Shown: one piece after another, positions 8,368 through 16,810 of the stretch | Position numbering within the stretch: position 1 is the first letter of the stretch | Layout of the letters: every line of letters starts with the position of its first letter | NCBI GenBank assembly: GCA_900544815.1 | Contig: UQWT01000012.1 | Location: 1-42,956 of the forward strand | Reading direction: 5' to 3' | From: an uncultured Bacteroidales bacterium | Lineage (GTDB): Bacteria; Bacteroidota; Bacteroidia; Bacteroidales; UBA932 | Length of the DNA: 42,956 bases | Position numbers and translations under genes: made by a program | Notes under the pieces: model-generated | Database searches by the model: none | What the model saw: only the letters and a program-made list of their open reading frames with translations | What the model was told of the DNA's origin: nothing

Positions 8368-9294
8368 TTAGTTGTTTTTTAGATATGTGTCATATATAAG
8401 CCCGGCCATCTTGGTATTTATGCCATGCCCACTCTTATAAGCTATAACCTTCCCCTTAATATGCTTCCCTACAAGAGAGAAGTCTCCGAGAAGGTCTAAC
8501 AATTTATGTCTTGCACACTCATTGGAATATCTTAACTCCAAGTGGTTAAGATAACCCTCCGGTGCACGTTCCAATGTCTTAACATTAAAGACTCCGGCCA
8601 ACCTGTCCAACTCCTGCTGTGGCACAGGTCTCTCAACTATGATTATGGCGTTATCCAAATCGCCACCCTTTATGAGATTATTCTTAAACAGTGGCTCCAA
8701 TTCATGGAAAAAGACAAATGTCCTGCACGGAGCAATCTCCTTTTCAAAACTTGTCTCACCATTGAATCTTGCATATTGGTTGCCCAAGACCTTGGAGTTA
8801 TAATCTATCATAAGGTCTACAGAGAATTTGTCATCCGGCATAATCACTATCTCAGAGCCGGTATCCGGGTTCTTAATCTCAAGCTTCCTGTCTATTGTAA
8901 TATACTCCCTCTCTGCATCCTGTTCCACAAGTCCGTCTTTCATTATCGCATCTGCAAAAAGTCTGGCACTGCCGTCTAATATAGGGACCTCCTGGCTGTT
9001 TATACAAACCAATACGTTATCAACGCCAAATCCGTAAAGTGTTGCCATAAGGTGCTCAAGCGTAGATATCTTAACGTCACCTTTCTCCAATGTTGTTCCA
9101 CGAGAGGTTGTTGTAACATACTTTACGCAAGCATCTATCATAGCATCCTCGCCAAGATCCGTTCTCTTAAATTTAACTCCAAAATTCACTGGAGCAGGTT
9201 CAATGCTCATCCTTACCAATCTGCCTGTGTGAAGGCCCTTTCCCTCAAAAAGATATTTTCCTTTTAATGTATGCTGTTTAACACTATTTATCAT
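8368..9294 (-). CDS. lpxC: UDP-3-O-acyl-N-acetylglucosamine deacetylase LpxC
   Basis: LpxC is the zinc-dependent committed step of lipid A synthesis. The 308-residue protein has an N-terminal LKGKYLFEGKGLHTGRLV, a first zinc-ligand region STLEHLMATLYGFGVDN, and the second in ECARHKLLDLLGD (His and Asp ligands) followed by HIKGKVIAYKSGH. It ends IYDTYLKNN and stops where Bacteroidota homologues usually run on into FabZ. The last sense codons before the stop read CTA AAA AAC AAC, containing six A. Removing one A would read through without a stop into fabZ (LKTTKYTV-MEHETN). So either a genuine fission or a one-base indel separates the two domains. The active site is intact. Confidence 0.95.
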   Translation of the reverse strand: MINSVKQHTLKGKYLFEGKGLHTGRLVRMSIEPAPVNFGVKFKRTDLGEDAMIDACVKYVTTTSRGTTLEKGDVKISTLEHLMATLYGFGVDNVLVCINSQEVPILDGSARLFADAIMKDGLVEQDAEREYITIDRKLEIKNPDTGSEIVIMPDDKFSVDLMIDYNSKVLGNQYARFNGETSFEKEIAPCRTFVFFHELEPLFKNNLIKGGDLDNAIIIVERPVPQQELDRLAGVFNVKTLERAPEGYLNHLELRYSNECARHKLLDLLGDFSLVGKHIKGKVIAYKSGHGINTKMAGLIYDTYLKNN

Positions 9295-9353
9295 ATATAA
9301 TCATTATAAGCGCACAAAGATAATCATTTTAGCAATCTGTTCTTAACAAAAAC

Positions 9354-10337
9354 TTATCTGAGTTGTTTAAAGGCGGCATAACATCTAAGGTAGGCTTTAT
9401 AGTCAAAAGCAGGAGAACCAAGCAAAATTTCACCCTCTTTCTTTATATTACCCATGATGCCGGCCTGAGCGCCTATAGATGTTTTATCTGCTATTGTTAT
9501 ATGTCCCGATATTCCAACCTGCCCACCTATCTGGCAGTTCCTTCCAACCTTTGCACTGCCTGCAACACCTGTCTGTGAAGCAATTACCGTATTTTCACCA
9601 ATCTCAACATTATGTGCAATCTGAATAAGATTGTCCAATTTTACCCCTTTCTTTATTATTGTCGTACCCATTGTAGCCCTGTCAACAGTGGTATTTGCAC
9701 CAATCTCTACGTTATCCTCTATTGTAACGATTCCGGTCTGAGGAATCTTCTTGTACGAGCCATCTTCAGTTGGCGCAAAACCAAAACCATCCGAACCTAT
9801 AACCACATTGGAATGAAGAATACAGTTGTCTCCAATCTTACACCCCTCATATATCTTTACGCCGGGGTACAATATGCAGTTTTTGCCTATTGTAACATTA
9901 TGCCCAATGTAAACCTGCTCGTACACCTGTGTTCCATCACCAACAACACTTTTCTTCCCTACATACGAGAATGCACCAATATATGCAGTTCTGCTAATCC
10001 TGCTGCTCCATGCACATTTTGCCCTCCAGCTCCGTCCCTTTCTGTTTGCCTGCTTAAGGGAGTTGAGCAGATCCAATAACGAGGCAACAGCCTCATAGGC
10101 ATTATCTACTACAATAAGTGTAGGCTCTATGTCGTGATCTGGTTTAAACTCCTTGTTTATAATGACAATACTTGCTTTACATGTCTCAAGAAAATGTTTG
10201 TATTTGGGGTTGGCCAAAAAGCAGATGGCACCTCTTTTTCCACTCTCTATTTTTGCAACGGTAGAGACCTTTACATTTGGGTCTCCTATAATCTCACCAT
10301 TAAAATGTGCGGCAATTCTCTCAGCAGTAACTTCCAT
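9354..10337 (-). CDS. lpxD: UDP-3-O-(3-hydroxyacyl)glucosamine N-acyltransferase LpxD
   Basis: LpxD adds the second acyl chain to the LpxC product. This 327-residue protein has an N-terminal uridine-binding-type domain (TAERIAAHFNGEIIGDPNVKV, then GAICFLANPKYKHFL) and a long hexapeptide-repeat beta-helix with the active-site region LDNLIQIAHNVEIGENTVIASQTGVAG. A C-terminal helix (DYKAYLRCYAAFKQLR) completes it. It heads the operon lpxD-lpxC-fabZ-lpxA, in the usual Bacteroidota order, with 59 nt before lpxC. Confidence 0.95.
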   Translation of the reverse strand: MEVTAERIAAHFNGEIIGDPNVKVSTVAKIESGKRGAICFLANPKYKHFLETCKASIVIINKEFKPDHDIEPTLIVVDNAYEAVASLLDLLNSLKQANRKGRSWRAKCAWSSRISRTAYIGAFSYVGKKSVVGDGTQVYEQVYIGHNVTIGKNCILYPGVKIYEGCKIGDNCILHSNVVIGSDGFGFAPTEDGSYKKIPQTGIVTIEDNVEIGANTTVDRATMGTTIIKKGVKLDNLIQIAHNVEIGENTVIASQTGVAGSAKVGRNCQIGGQVGISGHITIADKTSIGAQAGIMGNIKKEGEILLGSPAFDYKAYLRCYAAFKQLR

Positions 10338-10357
10338 TTCAAAAATCTTTTAAACCA

Positions 10358-10365
10358 CAAATTTA
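10358..10365 (-). promoter_or_regulatory. possible -7 box for the lpx operon
   Basis: On the minus strand TAAATTTG matches TAnnTTTG about 20 nt before the lpxD start. A TTG lies upstream at a spacing of 15 instead of 19-21 nt, so support is partial. Confidence 0.35.
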
Positions 10366-10438
10366 ACATAAAATTAATAACAATTCATAATAACAGATGC
10401 AACAAGAGGCTGTTTGGACAATTTTTAATTACAAACAG

Positions 10439-10448
10439 CTTCCCGACA
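10439..10448 (-). repeat. TGTCGGGAAG motif, copy 2
   Basis: Exact 10-mer on the minus strand, followed by C, in the divergent lpxD/tmk intergenic region upstream of the tmk -7 box. Confidence 0.6.
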
Positions 10449-10482
10449 GACCCCCTTTACACAAAAATCCAATGATTTTGTG

Positions 10483-10490
10483 TAAGTTTG
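10483..10490 (+). promoter_or_regulatory. -7 promoter box for tmk
   Basis: TAAGTTTG fits TAnnTTTG and lies 20 nt before the tmk start at 10511, predicting a short leader. No good -33 TTG was found at the usual spacing. Confidence 0.45.
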
Positions 10491-10510
10491 CAGAAAAGAT
10501 ATTCAGAGTT

Positions 10511-11179
10511 ATGCTTATAGTTTTAGAGGGCTTGGACGGTGCCGGAAAGAGCACACAGGTAAAGATGCTCAAAGATTATATAGAGAAGAGCGGAAAAGAG
10601 TTGAGATACATTCATTTTCCAAGGTTTGACACGCCGGTATACGGTGAGATGATAGCCGGTTTTCTAAGAGGTGATTACGGGAAGATAGAGAGCGTGCATC
10701 CGCAGATTGTAGCACTGCTCTTTGCAGAGGACAGAAGGGTTGCCTCGGGCAGGATAAAAGAGTGGCTCAATAATGGGGATACAGTCCTGTTGGACAGGTA
10801 TGTTTACTCAAACATTGCCTATCAGTGCGCAAAAATTGCAGATGACGCAGAGAGGGAGCAGTTGAGGGATTGGATCTTTAACACAGAATACAATATAAAT
10901 GCTATTCCACGCCCCGATGTGAATATTTTCCTTGATGTACCTGTCTCTTTTGTCGACAAAAAACTTAAAGAGAACAGAGATGGAGATGACAGGGCATACC
11001 TTAAAGGAAAAGAGGATATTCATGAGGCGGATATCGAGTTTCAAATGCGCGTGCGCGATATATATATCAAAGAGGTGAAACGAGATACAGATTTCAAAAG
11101 GGTTGATTGCAGCGATTGTAACGGTAATATGCTGCCTGCCAATGAGATCTTCTCAAGAATAACTGCATTGTTTATATAA
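10511..11179 (+). CDS. tmk: thymidylate kinase
   Basis: Phosphorylates dTMP to dTDP. The open frame extends upstream to 10397, but I place the start at 10511. There the protein begins MLIVLEGLDGAGKSTQ, the usual distance from the P-loop, and the upstream codons overlap the promoter box. The 222-residue product has Walker A GLDGAGKST, the DR(Y) motif in LLDRYVYSNIAYQC, and a lid region with KLKENRDGDDRAYLKGKEDIHE. It is transcribed divergently from lpxD. A MauE/DoxX-like gene follows after 72 bp. Confidence 0.94.
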   Translation: MLIVLEGLDGAGKSTQVKMLKDYIEKSGKELRYIHFPRFDTPVYGEMIAGFLRGDYGKIESVHPQIVALLFAEDRRVASGRIKEWLNNGDTVLLDRYVYSNIAYQCAKIADDAEREQLRDWIFNTEYNINAIPRPDVNIFLDVPVSFVDKKLKENRDGDDRAYLKGKEDIHEADIEFQMRVRDIYIKEVKRDTDFKRVDCSDCNGNMLPANEIFSRITALFI

Positions 11180-11251
11180 TTTTCCAATAAGTGGCGGCCC
11201 ACAATACCGGTGATGGTCATATCTGTTTGAAAGGGGATAAAAAGAGGTATT

Positions 11252-12565
11252 ATGAGATTTATAAAAGGGATTAGTAGAATCCTTATAGGTGTTGTATTTA
11301 TAGTTTCGGGATTTCTTAAGGCATTGGATCCCGTTGGAACCTCCTTAAAAATTAAGGAGTACTTGGGAGCAATGAATCTTAATTTTTTGGACCTTTTTGC
11401 AACTCCGGGTGCCATTATTCTATGCTGCATTGAATTCTTAATAGGTATTGCTATTCTAAAGGGGTTAAGAATAAGGTTGTTTTCTGTTATAAGCCTTGTT
11501 TTTACACTTTTCTTTACAGTTATAACATTGTGCTCCGCAACATTTCTGCCTGTTAAGGACTGCGGATGCTTTGGTGAGGCAATCCATCTTACCAATTGGC
11601 AGACGTTAGGCAAAAATGTCCTTCTTTTGGTTGCTGCTGTTGTAATTTACAGACAGCGCAGCAGTTTCGCACCAATTGCAACAAAATTCTGGCAGAATAT
11701 CTATCTTGGAGCGTATTCTATCTTTATCTTGGCAACAACTCTTTACTCACTGTTTTTCTTACCGTTAGCCGACTTTGGGCAGTTCAAGCCAGGTACAGAT
11801 CTCATAGCCAATTTGTCGGAGAACCAACTTAAACAGTTTAAAACAGTTATAATATACTCTAAAGATGGTGTAGAAGAGGAGTTTACATTGGACAATCTGC
11901 CGGATTCAACATGGTCTTATGTAGATACAAGGTCTGTCCTCATTGCAGAGGGAAGCAGCAGCAACATAGATTTCTCCATAAGGGACAACAGAGGCAATAC
12001 AGTCACTGATTCTATTTTAAACCTTAATTCGCCGCTTGTTTTTGTATCTGTTTACAAAAACCTGTCAAATAAAAAATATTTGGAGATAGAGCAGATGGAG
12101 AGCAGTGTTACAAAAGCCGGAGGAAAACTGTTTGTACTCTCTGCATCCAACGAAAAGCCAAACATATCTTTGCCTGTATATTCATCTGACCACAAGACAC
12201 TTTTATCGCTCAACAGAAGCAACGGCGGCCTTACTTATGTCTATGAAGGAATTATCGTAAAAAAATGGAGCCGGCTTAACTACCCAACTAATATGGATAA
12301 CATATTTGGGCAATCTCCGAATATTTTAATTGCGGACACCATCATACAGGAGCAATTGTTTATAGAGTTCTCCTTAGCACTATTAATCTTTATGGTGATT
12401 ATCATAAGATCTGTTTCCAAACGTATCTACAAGAATCATTTAAAGAGACTTAAATCACAGAGCGAGGCAAAGATACATAATAGTGCAGAGATGCAAGACA
12501 GTACAGAGATGCAAGACAGTGCAGAGATGCATGATAATGCAGAAGTACAGAATAATGCAAAGTAA
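11252..12565 (+). CDS. MauE/DoxX-like membrane protein with periplasmic domain and repeat tail
   Basis: A 437-residue protein. The first ~135 residues contain four hydrophobic segments typical of MauE/DoxX quinone-linked membrane proteins (SRILIGVVFIVSGFLKALDP; AIILCCIEFLIGIAILKG; VISLVFTLFFTVITL; NVLLLVAAVVIY), with a conserved DCGCFGEAI loop. A fifth segment (SIFILATTLYSLFFLPL) leads to a probably periplasmic domain (about 180-365), and another segment (EFSLALLIFMVIIIRS) returns to the membrane. The tail is four tandem 6-residue repeats (AEMQDS-like). The family is thought to act in disulfide or redox chemistry; the function here is unknown. The gene ends 5 nt before the convergent lptD stop. 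Confidence 0.75.
   Translation: MRFIKGISRILIGVVFIVSGFLKALDPVGTSLKIKEYLGAMNLNFLDLFATPGAIILCCIEFLIGIAILKGLRIRLFSVISLVFTLFFTVITLCSATFLPVKDCGCFGEAIHLTNWQTLGKNVLLLVAAVVIYRQRSSFAPIATKFWQNIYLGAYSIFILATTLYSLFFLPLADFGQFKPGTDLIANLSENQLKQFKTVIIYSKDGVEEEFTLDNLPDSTWSYVDTRSVLIAEGSSSNIDFSIRDNRGNTVTDSILNLNSPLVFVSVYKNLSNKKYLEIEQMESSVTKAGGKLFVLSASNEKPNISLPVYSSDHKTLLSLNRSNGGLTYVYEGIIVKKWSRLNYPTNMDNIFGQSPNILIADTIIQEQLFIEFSLALLIFMVIIIRSVSKRIYKNHLKRLKSQSEAKIHNSAEMQDSTEMQDSAEMHDNAEVQNNAK
12485..12556 (+). repeat. four tandem 18-bp units at the 3' end of the MauE/DoxX-like gene
   Basis: Units at 12485, 12503, 12521 and 12539 have the core GCAGAGATGCAAGACAGT and decay towards the stop codon. They encode a hydrophilic AEMQDS-type tail. 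The in-frame unit length implies slippage within a tolerant C-terminus. Confidence 0.85.
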
Positions 12566-12570
12566 CACAA

Positions 12571-15477
12571 CTATCTGCTGTACCTGTCCCAATAGCTGGC
12601 ATTCTTCTTAAACTGCAACAGATCCGCCAATGCAGACGCCTTTGCATTTATTCTAAAACTCCAGCTCTGCCATTGCCCCGACGGTACCCATGAGAACGAT
12701 ATCTGGAAACAGTGCAAATCGTATGACGCGCTCATCTGAGTGGTGGTGAGCTTCATCTTGGCTAAGTCGAAACCGCTGTTGAGGCTCACATTAAGCTTCT
12801 CCGTAAGCCTCATCTGCCCCGAGAATCCAAGCGCAACCGTATGGTTGTTAATTGTTTGTCTTACTTGGTTCGCGTACTGATAACTTCTTGAATATGAATA
12901 GTTGAAGTTAAAATTGGCAGACCACGGGATGTTAGGGTCCATATAGTACAACCACCCTCCCGGTATGTACTCACCTGTAACAGGGTGGTAATATATTCGC
13001 TGGTACTGCGTTACCGTTCCATGCCCATGTCCGTCTCCTCCTCTTCCGCTTCCCGACGAATTGCTGCCGGATTGGTTATTATTGTTGAATTTATAGTCGT
13101 AGTTTTCTCCCATTTTACTTTTTCCCTCACCGCTAAAACCGTATGTGAACGAGAGACTTGCATTGGTAAGCCTTGCCAATTTAAAGCCACCCTCCTGTAC
13201 AATGTTAAATGTTTTAATCCTCTGCCCTCTCTCATTTATTGCGTAAGGGTCTAATGTTGCATTTGCATTGAGCCCCAATTTACCGAATATGGTTGTTGAC
13301 ATATTAACGGATATGTTGGAAAAGTTCATTGAATCTGCCAAAAAGTTATACGAGCCACCTATTGAGAGCTGGTCTATAAGTTTTATCTTCTTAACCCCTT
13401 TTCCGGTTGTATCCTTTAAGTCCCTTACTTTGACTTCTAAGTTGTTTCCTATTGAGAACGACATACTTGCACTCTTTCCCCTTGACGGAACAGAATTTAT
13501 TCCACCTTCGAACCTGTTATATATCTCTGTATGCTGTATACCGTTTATGTCTACATAACTGAAGGTCTTGTATCCGTTCATCGCGGTTCCCATCTCCGGT
13601 TGAAAACTGAAGCCTAATGATGGAGTAACCATATGCCTTATCGCCTCTATTTTTCTATTCTTGCCAAAGTTGAAAAGACCATATAATCTTGTAGTGACAG
13701 ACAAACCTGCAGAAAAATTCTGCGTAATGCCAAAGGTGCTGAACGGATCTGTCTTCTCGGTTACAACCTCTTGTGTTTCGGTATCGAAGTATTTGCTTAT
13801 ATCTGTAAAGTACCAATTCATTCCGTAGTTTACAGATGGCGCAATCTGTATATATTTGAGCAGGGTAAGGCTTGGCAACTGAATACTGAAATTATGTCTC
13901 ATTCCGTTTGTCATGTGGTCTTTCCAAAAATTGGGATCTTTAACCTGACTCGCCTTAAAGCTCATCCTGTTCTCTAATGTTGTGTTATAATTGAAGGCAA
14001 ACTGCTCGTAAAATTTCTCCTTTCCAACCCTCTCCTTGCGTTTGAAAGGATATATTCTGTTAACTGTAAACGTTAAGTTAGGCAGAGTAACAGAGTAAGA
14101 ACTGTCTCGCGAGCTCTGGCTGTGAAGAGCATTTACTGTTAGGCTGAACGGGGTTCCTGCCCATGTTTTTCCGTATGATATAGATGATGATATCTGGTTC
14201 TGCAGTGCTTGGTTTATATTTGTCTGGTTATTATACTTATTGTTGTTAGGGCTGGAGAAGTTTACAGATGCCCTGAAAGTGGTTCCGGGACGTGCTTTCG
14301 CATCTTGAGAGTGAGTCCACTGAACAGAGAAGTTTGTCATCTCGTTATAATCCGGCGAGCCCTTCTCTCCGGTTACGTCATCCTGATACGTAAGCGAGAG
14401 TGTTCCGTTATATTTATACCTTTTATTATATCTTGAATTCAGTTGCATGCCCCATGAGCCTCTGGTATAAATATCTCCTGTGGCAGCAAGGTCAAAATGA
14501 TCTCCAAATACGAAATAGTATCCCAATCCTCTAAGGAAAAAGCCCCTGGCTGTCTCCTCTCCATATGTTGGAACAAGTACACCCCCGCTTCTTCCGCCGT
14601 TGAGCTTTGGCACAAAACCAAACGGAAGAGCAAATGGCGTTGGGACATCCTCAACTACAACATACGCAGGCCCGAAAACTGTCTTCTGTCCCTTGCCTTT
14701 TTCATTAATCACCTTTGCGGCTGTCATCTTTAGGTAAAAATGTGGATGTTCAAGATCGCAGGTGGTATATTTTCCTTTTGAAATATTTATGGAATTGTCG
14801 GGAAGCTTCTTTAAAAACTTGCCATGCAGATACCCCTCCCCTTCTTGGGTTATCATATTTTTGATCTTGGCTTTCTGCGTCTTAAAATTATAGTAGACAC
14901 TCTCCATCTCATAGCTCTGCTCCCCCTGTTTCATTACAGGACTGCCCTTAATCACCCCGGTGGTATCCGGAAGCCCCTTGGCAAAGACAATACCTGTAGA
15001 CATGTCGTAAGCCATATAGTCTGCCCTAATCTCCATGTCATTGTACTTTACACTCATATCTCCATAGTAGTAGAGCATCCTCTTTCCATCTGCAAACACC
15101 TTTACTGTTGAATCTCGGGCTGTTGAGAATACGGGAAATTCCAATGTTCCGCGGTTTTTGAGTGAATCCTGCTCTGTAACCGCAAGTGAATTGCTGCCGG
15201 ATAAAGTAACAGAATCTCTGCCTAATATAGCAAGCGAATCGCTACCGGACAGAGTAACAGAGTCTCTGCCGAATGTAGCAAGAGAATCTCTCTTTGCAGC
15301 GTGCAGCGTGTCTGTATTTGCTACCGTAAGTGAGTCCGGTCTTCTTAGTGTCTCCTGCAGAATATCTGCAGATATATGCTTATTGCATTGGTATGCCTGC
15401 GCGCCAACAAAACTGCCGGCAAAAAGCACCAGCATAGCTATTATTGTGATTATTAATATTTTTGTTCTCGCAGACAT
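12571..15477 (-). CDS. lptD: LptD-like LPS assembly outer-membrane protein
   Basis: This 968-residue protein starts with a signal anchor/peptide (ILIITIIAMLVLFAGSFVGAQA) and a Ser/Asp-rich repeat linker (about 65-110). An OstA/LptA-like jelly-roll region follows (DMSVKYNDMEIRADYMAYDMS, then GVIKGSPVMKQGEQSYEMESVYYNFKTQKAKIKNM). The rest is a large barrel whose entry region (VFGPAYVVVEDVPTPFALPFGFVP) is typical of Bacteroidota LptD (LPS export to the cell surface). A low-complexity loop (NNNNQSGSNSSGSGRGGDGHGHG) lies near residues 810-835. An LPS role fits the nearby lpx operon. LptD is the best family match by eye, not a proven orthologue. Confidence 0.8.
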   Translation of the reverse strand: MSARTKILIITIIAMLVLFAGSFVGAQAYQCNKHISADILQETLRRPDSLTVANTDTLHAAKRDSLATFGRDSVTLSGSDSLAILGRDSVTLSGSNSLAVTEQDSLKNRGTLEFPVFSTARDSTVKVFADGKRMLYYYGDMSVKYNDMEIRADYMAYDMSTGIVFAKGLPDTTGVIKGSPVMKQGEQSYEMESVYYNFKTQKAKIKNMITQEGEGYLHGKFLKKLPDNSINISKGKYTTCDLEHPHFYLKMTAAKVINEKGKGQKTVFGPAYVVVEDVPTPFALPFGFVPKLNGGRSGGVLVPTYGEETARGFFLRGLGYYFVFGDHFDLAATGDIYTRGSWGMQLNSRYNKRYKYNGTLSLTYQDDVTGEKGSPDYNEMTNFSVQWTHSQDAKARPGTTFRASVNFSSPNNNKYNNQTNINQALQNQISSSISYGKTWAGTPFSLTVNALHSQSSRDSSYSVTLPNLTFTVNRIYPFKRKERVGKEKFYEQFAFNYNTTLENRMSFKASQVKDPNFWKDHMTNGMRHNFSIQLPSLTLLKYIQIAPSVNYGMNWYFTDISKYFDTETQEVVTEKTDPFSTFGITQNFSAGLSVTTRLYGLFNFGKNRKIEAIRHMVTPSLGFSFQPEMGTAMNGYKTFSYVDINGIQHTEIYNRFEGGINSVPSRGKSASMSFSIGNNLEVKVRDLKDTTGKGVKKIKLIDQLSIGGSYNFLADSMNFSNISVNMSTTIFGKLGLNANATLDPYAINERGQRIKTFNIVQEGGFKLARLTNASLSFTYGFSGEGKSKMGENYDYKFNNNNQSGSNSSGSGRGGDGHGHGTVTQYQRIYYHPVTGEYIPGGWLYYMDPNIPWSANFNFNYSYSRSYQYANQVRQTINNHTVALGFSGQMRLTEKLNVSLNSGFDLAKMKLTTTQMSASYDLHCFQISFSWVPSGQWQSWSFRINAKASALADLLQFKKNASYWDRYSR
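13049..13058 (-). repeat. TGTCGGGAAG motif, near copy (CGTCGGGAAG)
   Basis: Nine-of-ten match followed by C, inside the low-complexity Ser/Gly loop of lptD (read S-S-G-S-G). Confidence 0.45.
14796..14805 (+). repeat. TGTCGGGAAG motif, copy 3
   Basis: Exact 10-mer, antisense within lptD, where the coding strand reads K-L-P-D-N. The residue context differs from the other copies. Confidence 0.6.
15183..15278 (-). repeat. two tandem 48-bp units in the N-terminal linker of lptD
   Basis: Units 15183-15230 and 15231-15278 are closely similar, with a partial third unit after 15279. On the coding strand they give 16-residue repeats of the type SLATFGRDSVTLSGSD. The unit lies between signal sequence and OstA domain, where length variation would be tolerated. 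Confidence 0.8.
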
Positions 15478-15534
15478 TAAGAAATCATTTTGACTTTTAA
15501 TTCAACAATTATAATATTAATAGGGATAAACCGG

Positions 15535-15551
15535 CAAAATTAGTATTTTTG
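15535..15551. promoter_or_regulatory. abutting divergent -7 boxes for lptD and the amidase gene
   Basis: TAATTTTG on the minus strand (15535-15542) and TATTTTTG on the plus strand (15544-15551) both match TAnnTTTG and are separated by one base. The first lies 58 nt before lptD and the second 33 nt before the amidase start at 15585. No clear -33 TTG was found for either. Confidence 0.4.
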
Positions 15552-15584
15552 CAAGGTGCGAATTTAATACTTTTTTGCAACAAT

Positions 15585-16733
15585 ATGATATTTAAAAAAT
15601 TTATAGCACTCTTTAGCATACTGTACCTTCTGTTTTTCTCCTGCGCAGTAGCGAGAGATCTTTGCGCCTCTGTACCTAACAATGAATATACCAAACTCAA
15701 GTGTATTGTTATAGATCCGGGGCACGGAGGAAAGCATCCGGGGGCTATAAGCAAGGTGGGAAATATCAAAGAAAAGGATATTACGCTATCTGTTGCATTA
15801 AAGTTAGGCAAACTCATAAAGGATAACTACCCGGATGTAAAAGTTGTATTTACCAGAACCAACGACGTTTATGTAGATCTTGACGTTAGGGCTGCCATTG
15901 CAAACAAAAACAAGGCAGATCTGTTTTTATCCATACATTGCAACTCATCTACATCTGCAGAAGCTCATGGTACCGAGACCTTTGTAATGGGTACATCAAA
16001 AAGTCAGGGAAATTTTGATGTCTGCAAACGTGAGAACTCCGTTATAACCGTAGAGGACAATTACAAAGCCAAATATGAGGGGTTCAACCCGGACTCTCCG
16101 GAATCATACATAATCTTTTCTCTGTTACAGAATACTCATTTGGAACAAAGTCTTATCTTTGCATCCTATATTCAAGATAACTTTTCCAAAGGCCCGATAA
16201 AATATAACAGGGGGGTAAAACAGGGAGGGTTGCTTGTTTTATGGAAGACAACCATGCCGGCTGTTCTCACCGAAATAGGTTTTCTTTCGAATGCAAAGGA
16301 CAGGGCTGTCCTTAACAGCAAGGCCAAGCAGCAGGAGATTGCTTCTGCTCTTTATAATGCCTTTGTAAAATATAAAGAGGGGTATGAGGGTAGAGAGAGC
16401 GTTGGCGTTAGCGTTGGCGATTTAGAAAGTAAAGAGAACGTTAGCGTTGGCAATTTAGAGGGTAAAGAGAGCGTTGGCGATTTGGAAAGTAGAAAGGGTG
16501 CGAATGGTGGTGTATGGGGTGTACAGGTGATGAGCGTGGCGAAAAAGCTTAACTGTTCTTCTGCCATGTTTAAAGGTGTTCCGGTTGTAAGATACAGAGT
16601 TGGCAATACCTACAAATATATACATGGTTCATTTGCAACAAAGGAGGAGGCCTTATGGGAGTTGACAGAGATAAGGAGGAAATTCCCCGAAGCATTCATA
16701 ACAAAGATGAAGGATTATAAGCCGGACAAATAG
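15585..16733 (+). CDS. N-acetylmuramoyl-L-alanine amidase with repeat linker and SPOR-like domain
   Basis: Cleaves the amide bond between muramic acid and the stem peptide. I start at 15585 instead of the upstream ATG at 15549 because this gives a clean signal peptide (MIFKKFIALFSILYLLFFSCA) and leaves room for the promoter box. The Amidase_3 zinc enzyme follows: IDPGHGGKHPGA (zinc His), KEKDITLSVAL (Glu), SIHCNSS (zinc His) and VLTEIGFLSN (catalytic Glu). A repeat-built linker (about 269-305) joins it to a C-terminal WGVQVMSVAKKLN...ITKMKDYKP region that resembles a SPOR-type domain binding denuded glycan. Total 382 residues. Periplasmic, probably in cell separation. Confidence 0.9.
   Translation: MIFKKFIALFSILYLLFFSCAVARDLCASVPNNEYTKLKCIVIDPGHGGKHPGAISKVGNIKEKDITLSVALKLGKLIKDNYPDVKVVFTRTNDVYVDLDVRAAIANKNKADLFLSIHCNSSTSAEAHGTETFVMGTSKSQGNFDVCKRENSVITVEDNYKAKYEGFNPDSPESYIIFSLLQNTHLEQSLIFASYIQDNFSKGPIKYNRGVKQGGLLVLWKTTMPAVLTEIGFLSNAKDRAVLNSKAKQQEIASALYNAFVKYKEGYEGRESVGVSVGDLESKENVSVGNLEGKESVGDLESRKGANGGVWGVQVMSVAKKLNCSSAMFKGVPVVRYRVGNTYKYIHGSFATKEEALWELTEIRRKFPEAFITKMKDYKPDK
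16394..16494 (+). repeat. in-frame GCGTTGGCG-type repeats in the amidase linker
   Basis: Three imperfect copies of a unit of the form GAGAGCGTTGGCGATTTAGA plus AAGTAAA encode ESVGDLESK-type repeats between the amidase and SPOR-like domains. The 16-mer AGAGAGCGTTGGCGTT here also occurs, inverted, in the clpP/clpX intergenic region at about 32149-32164. Confidence 0.8.
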
Positions 16734-16810
16734 AATAAAAACCGGACAAGCAACCGATATAAAGTTGTACAAAATAAAATAATAAATAATAAGATAACAC
16801 ACGAATCATA

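Noticed and set aside
8370..8382. A-AAA-AAC as a programmed -1 frameshift site at the lpxC end
   Set aside because: The heptamer fits the -1 consensus, but the -1 frame stops after five codons; fabZ is in the +1 frame, so a -1 event would not fuse them.
11043..11067. Alternating purine-pyrimidine run in tmk (GCGCGTGCGCG then ATATATATAT) as a Z-DNA site
   Set aside because: It is short, interrupted, and inside a conserved coding sequence; nothing else supports a role.
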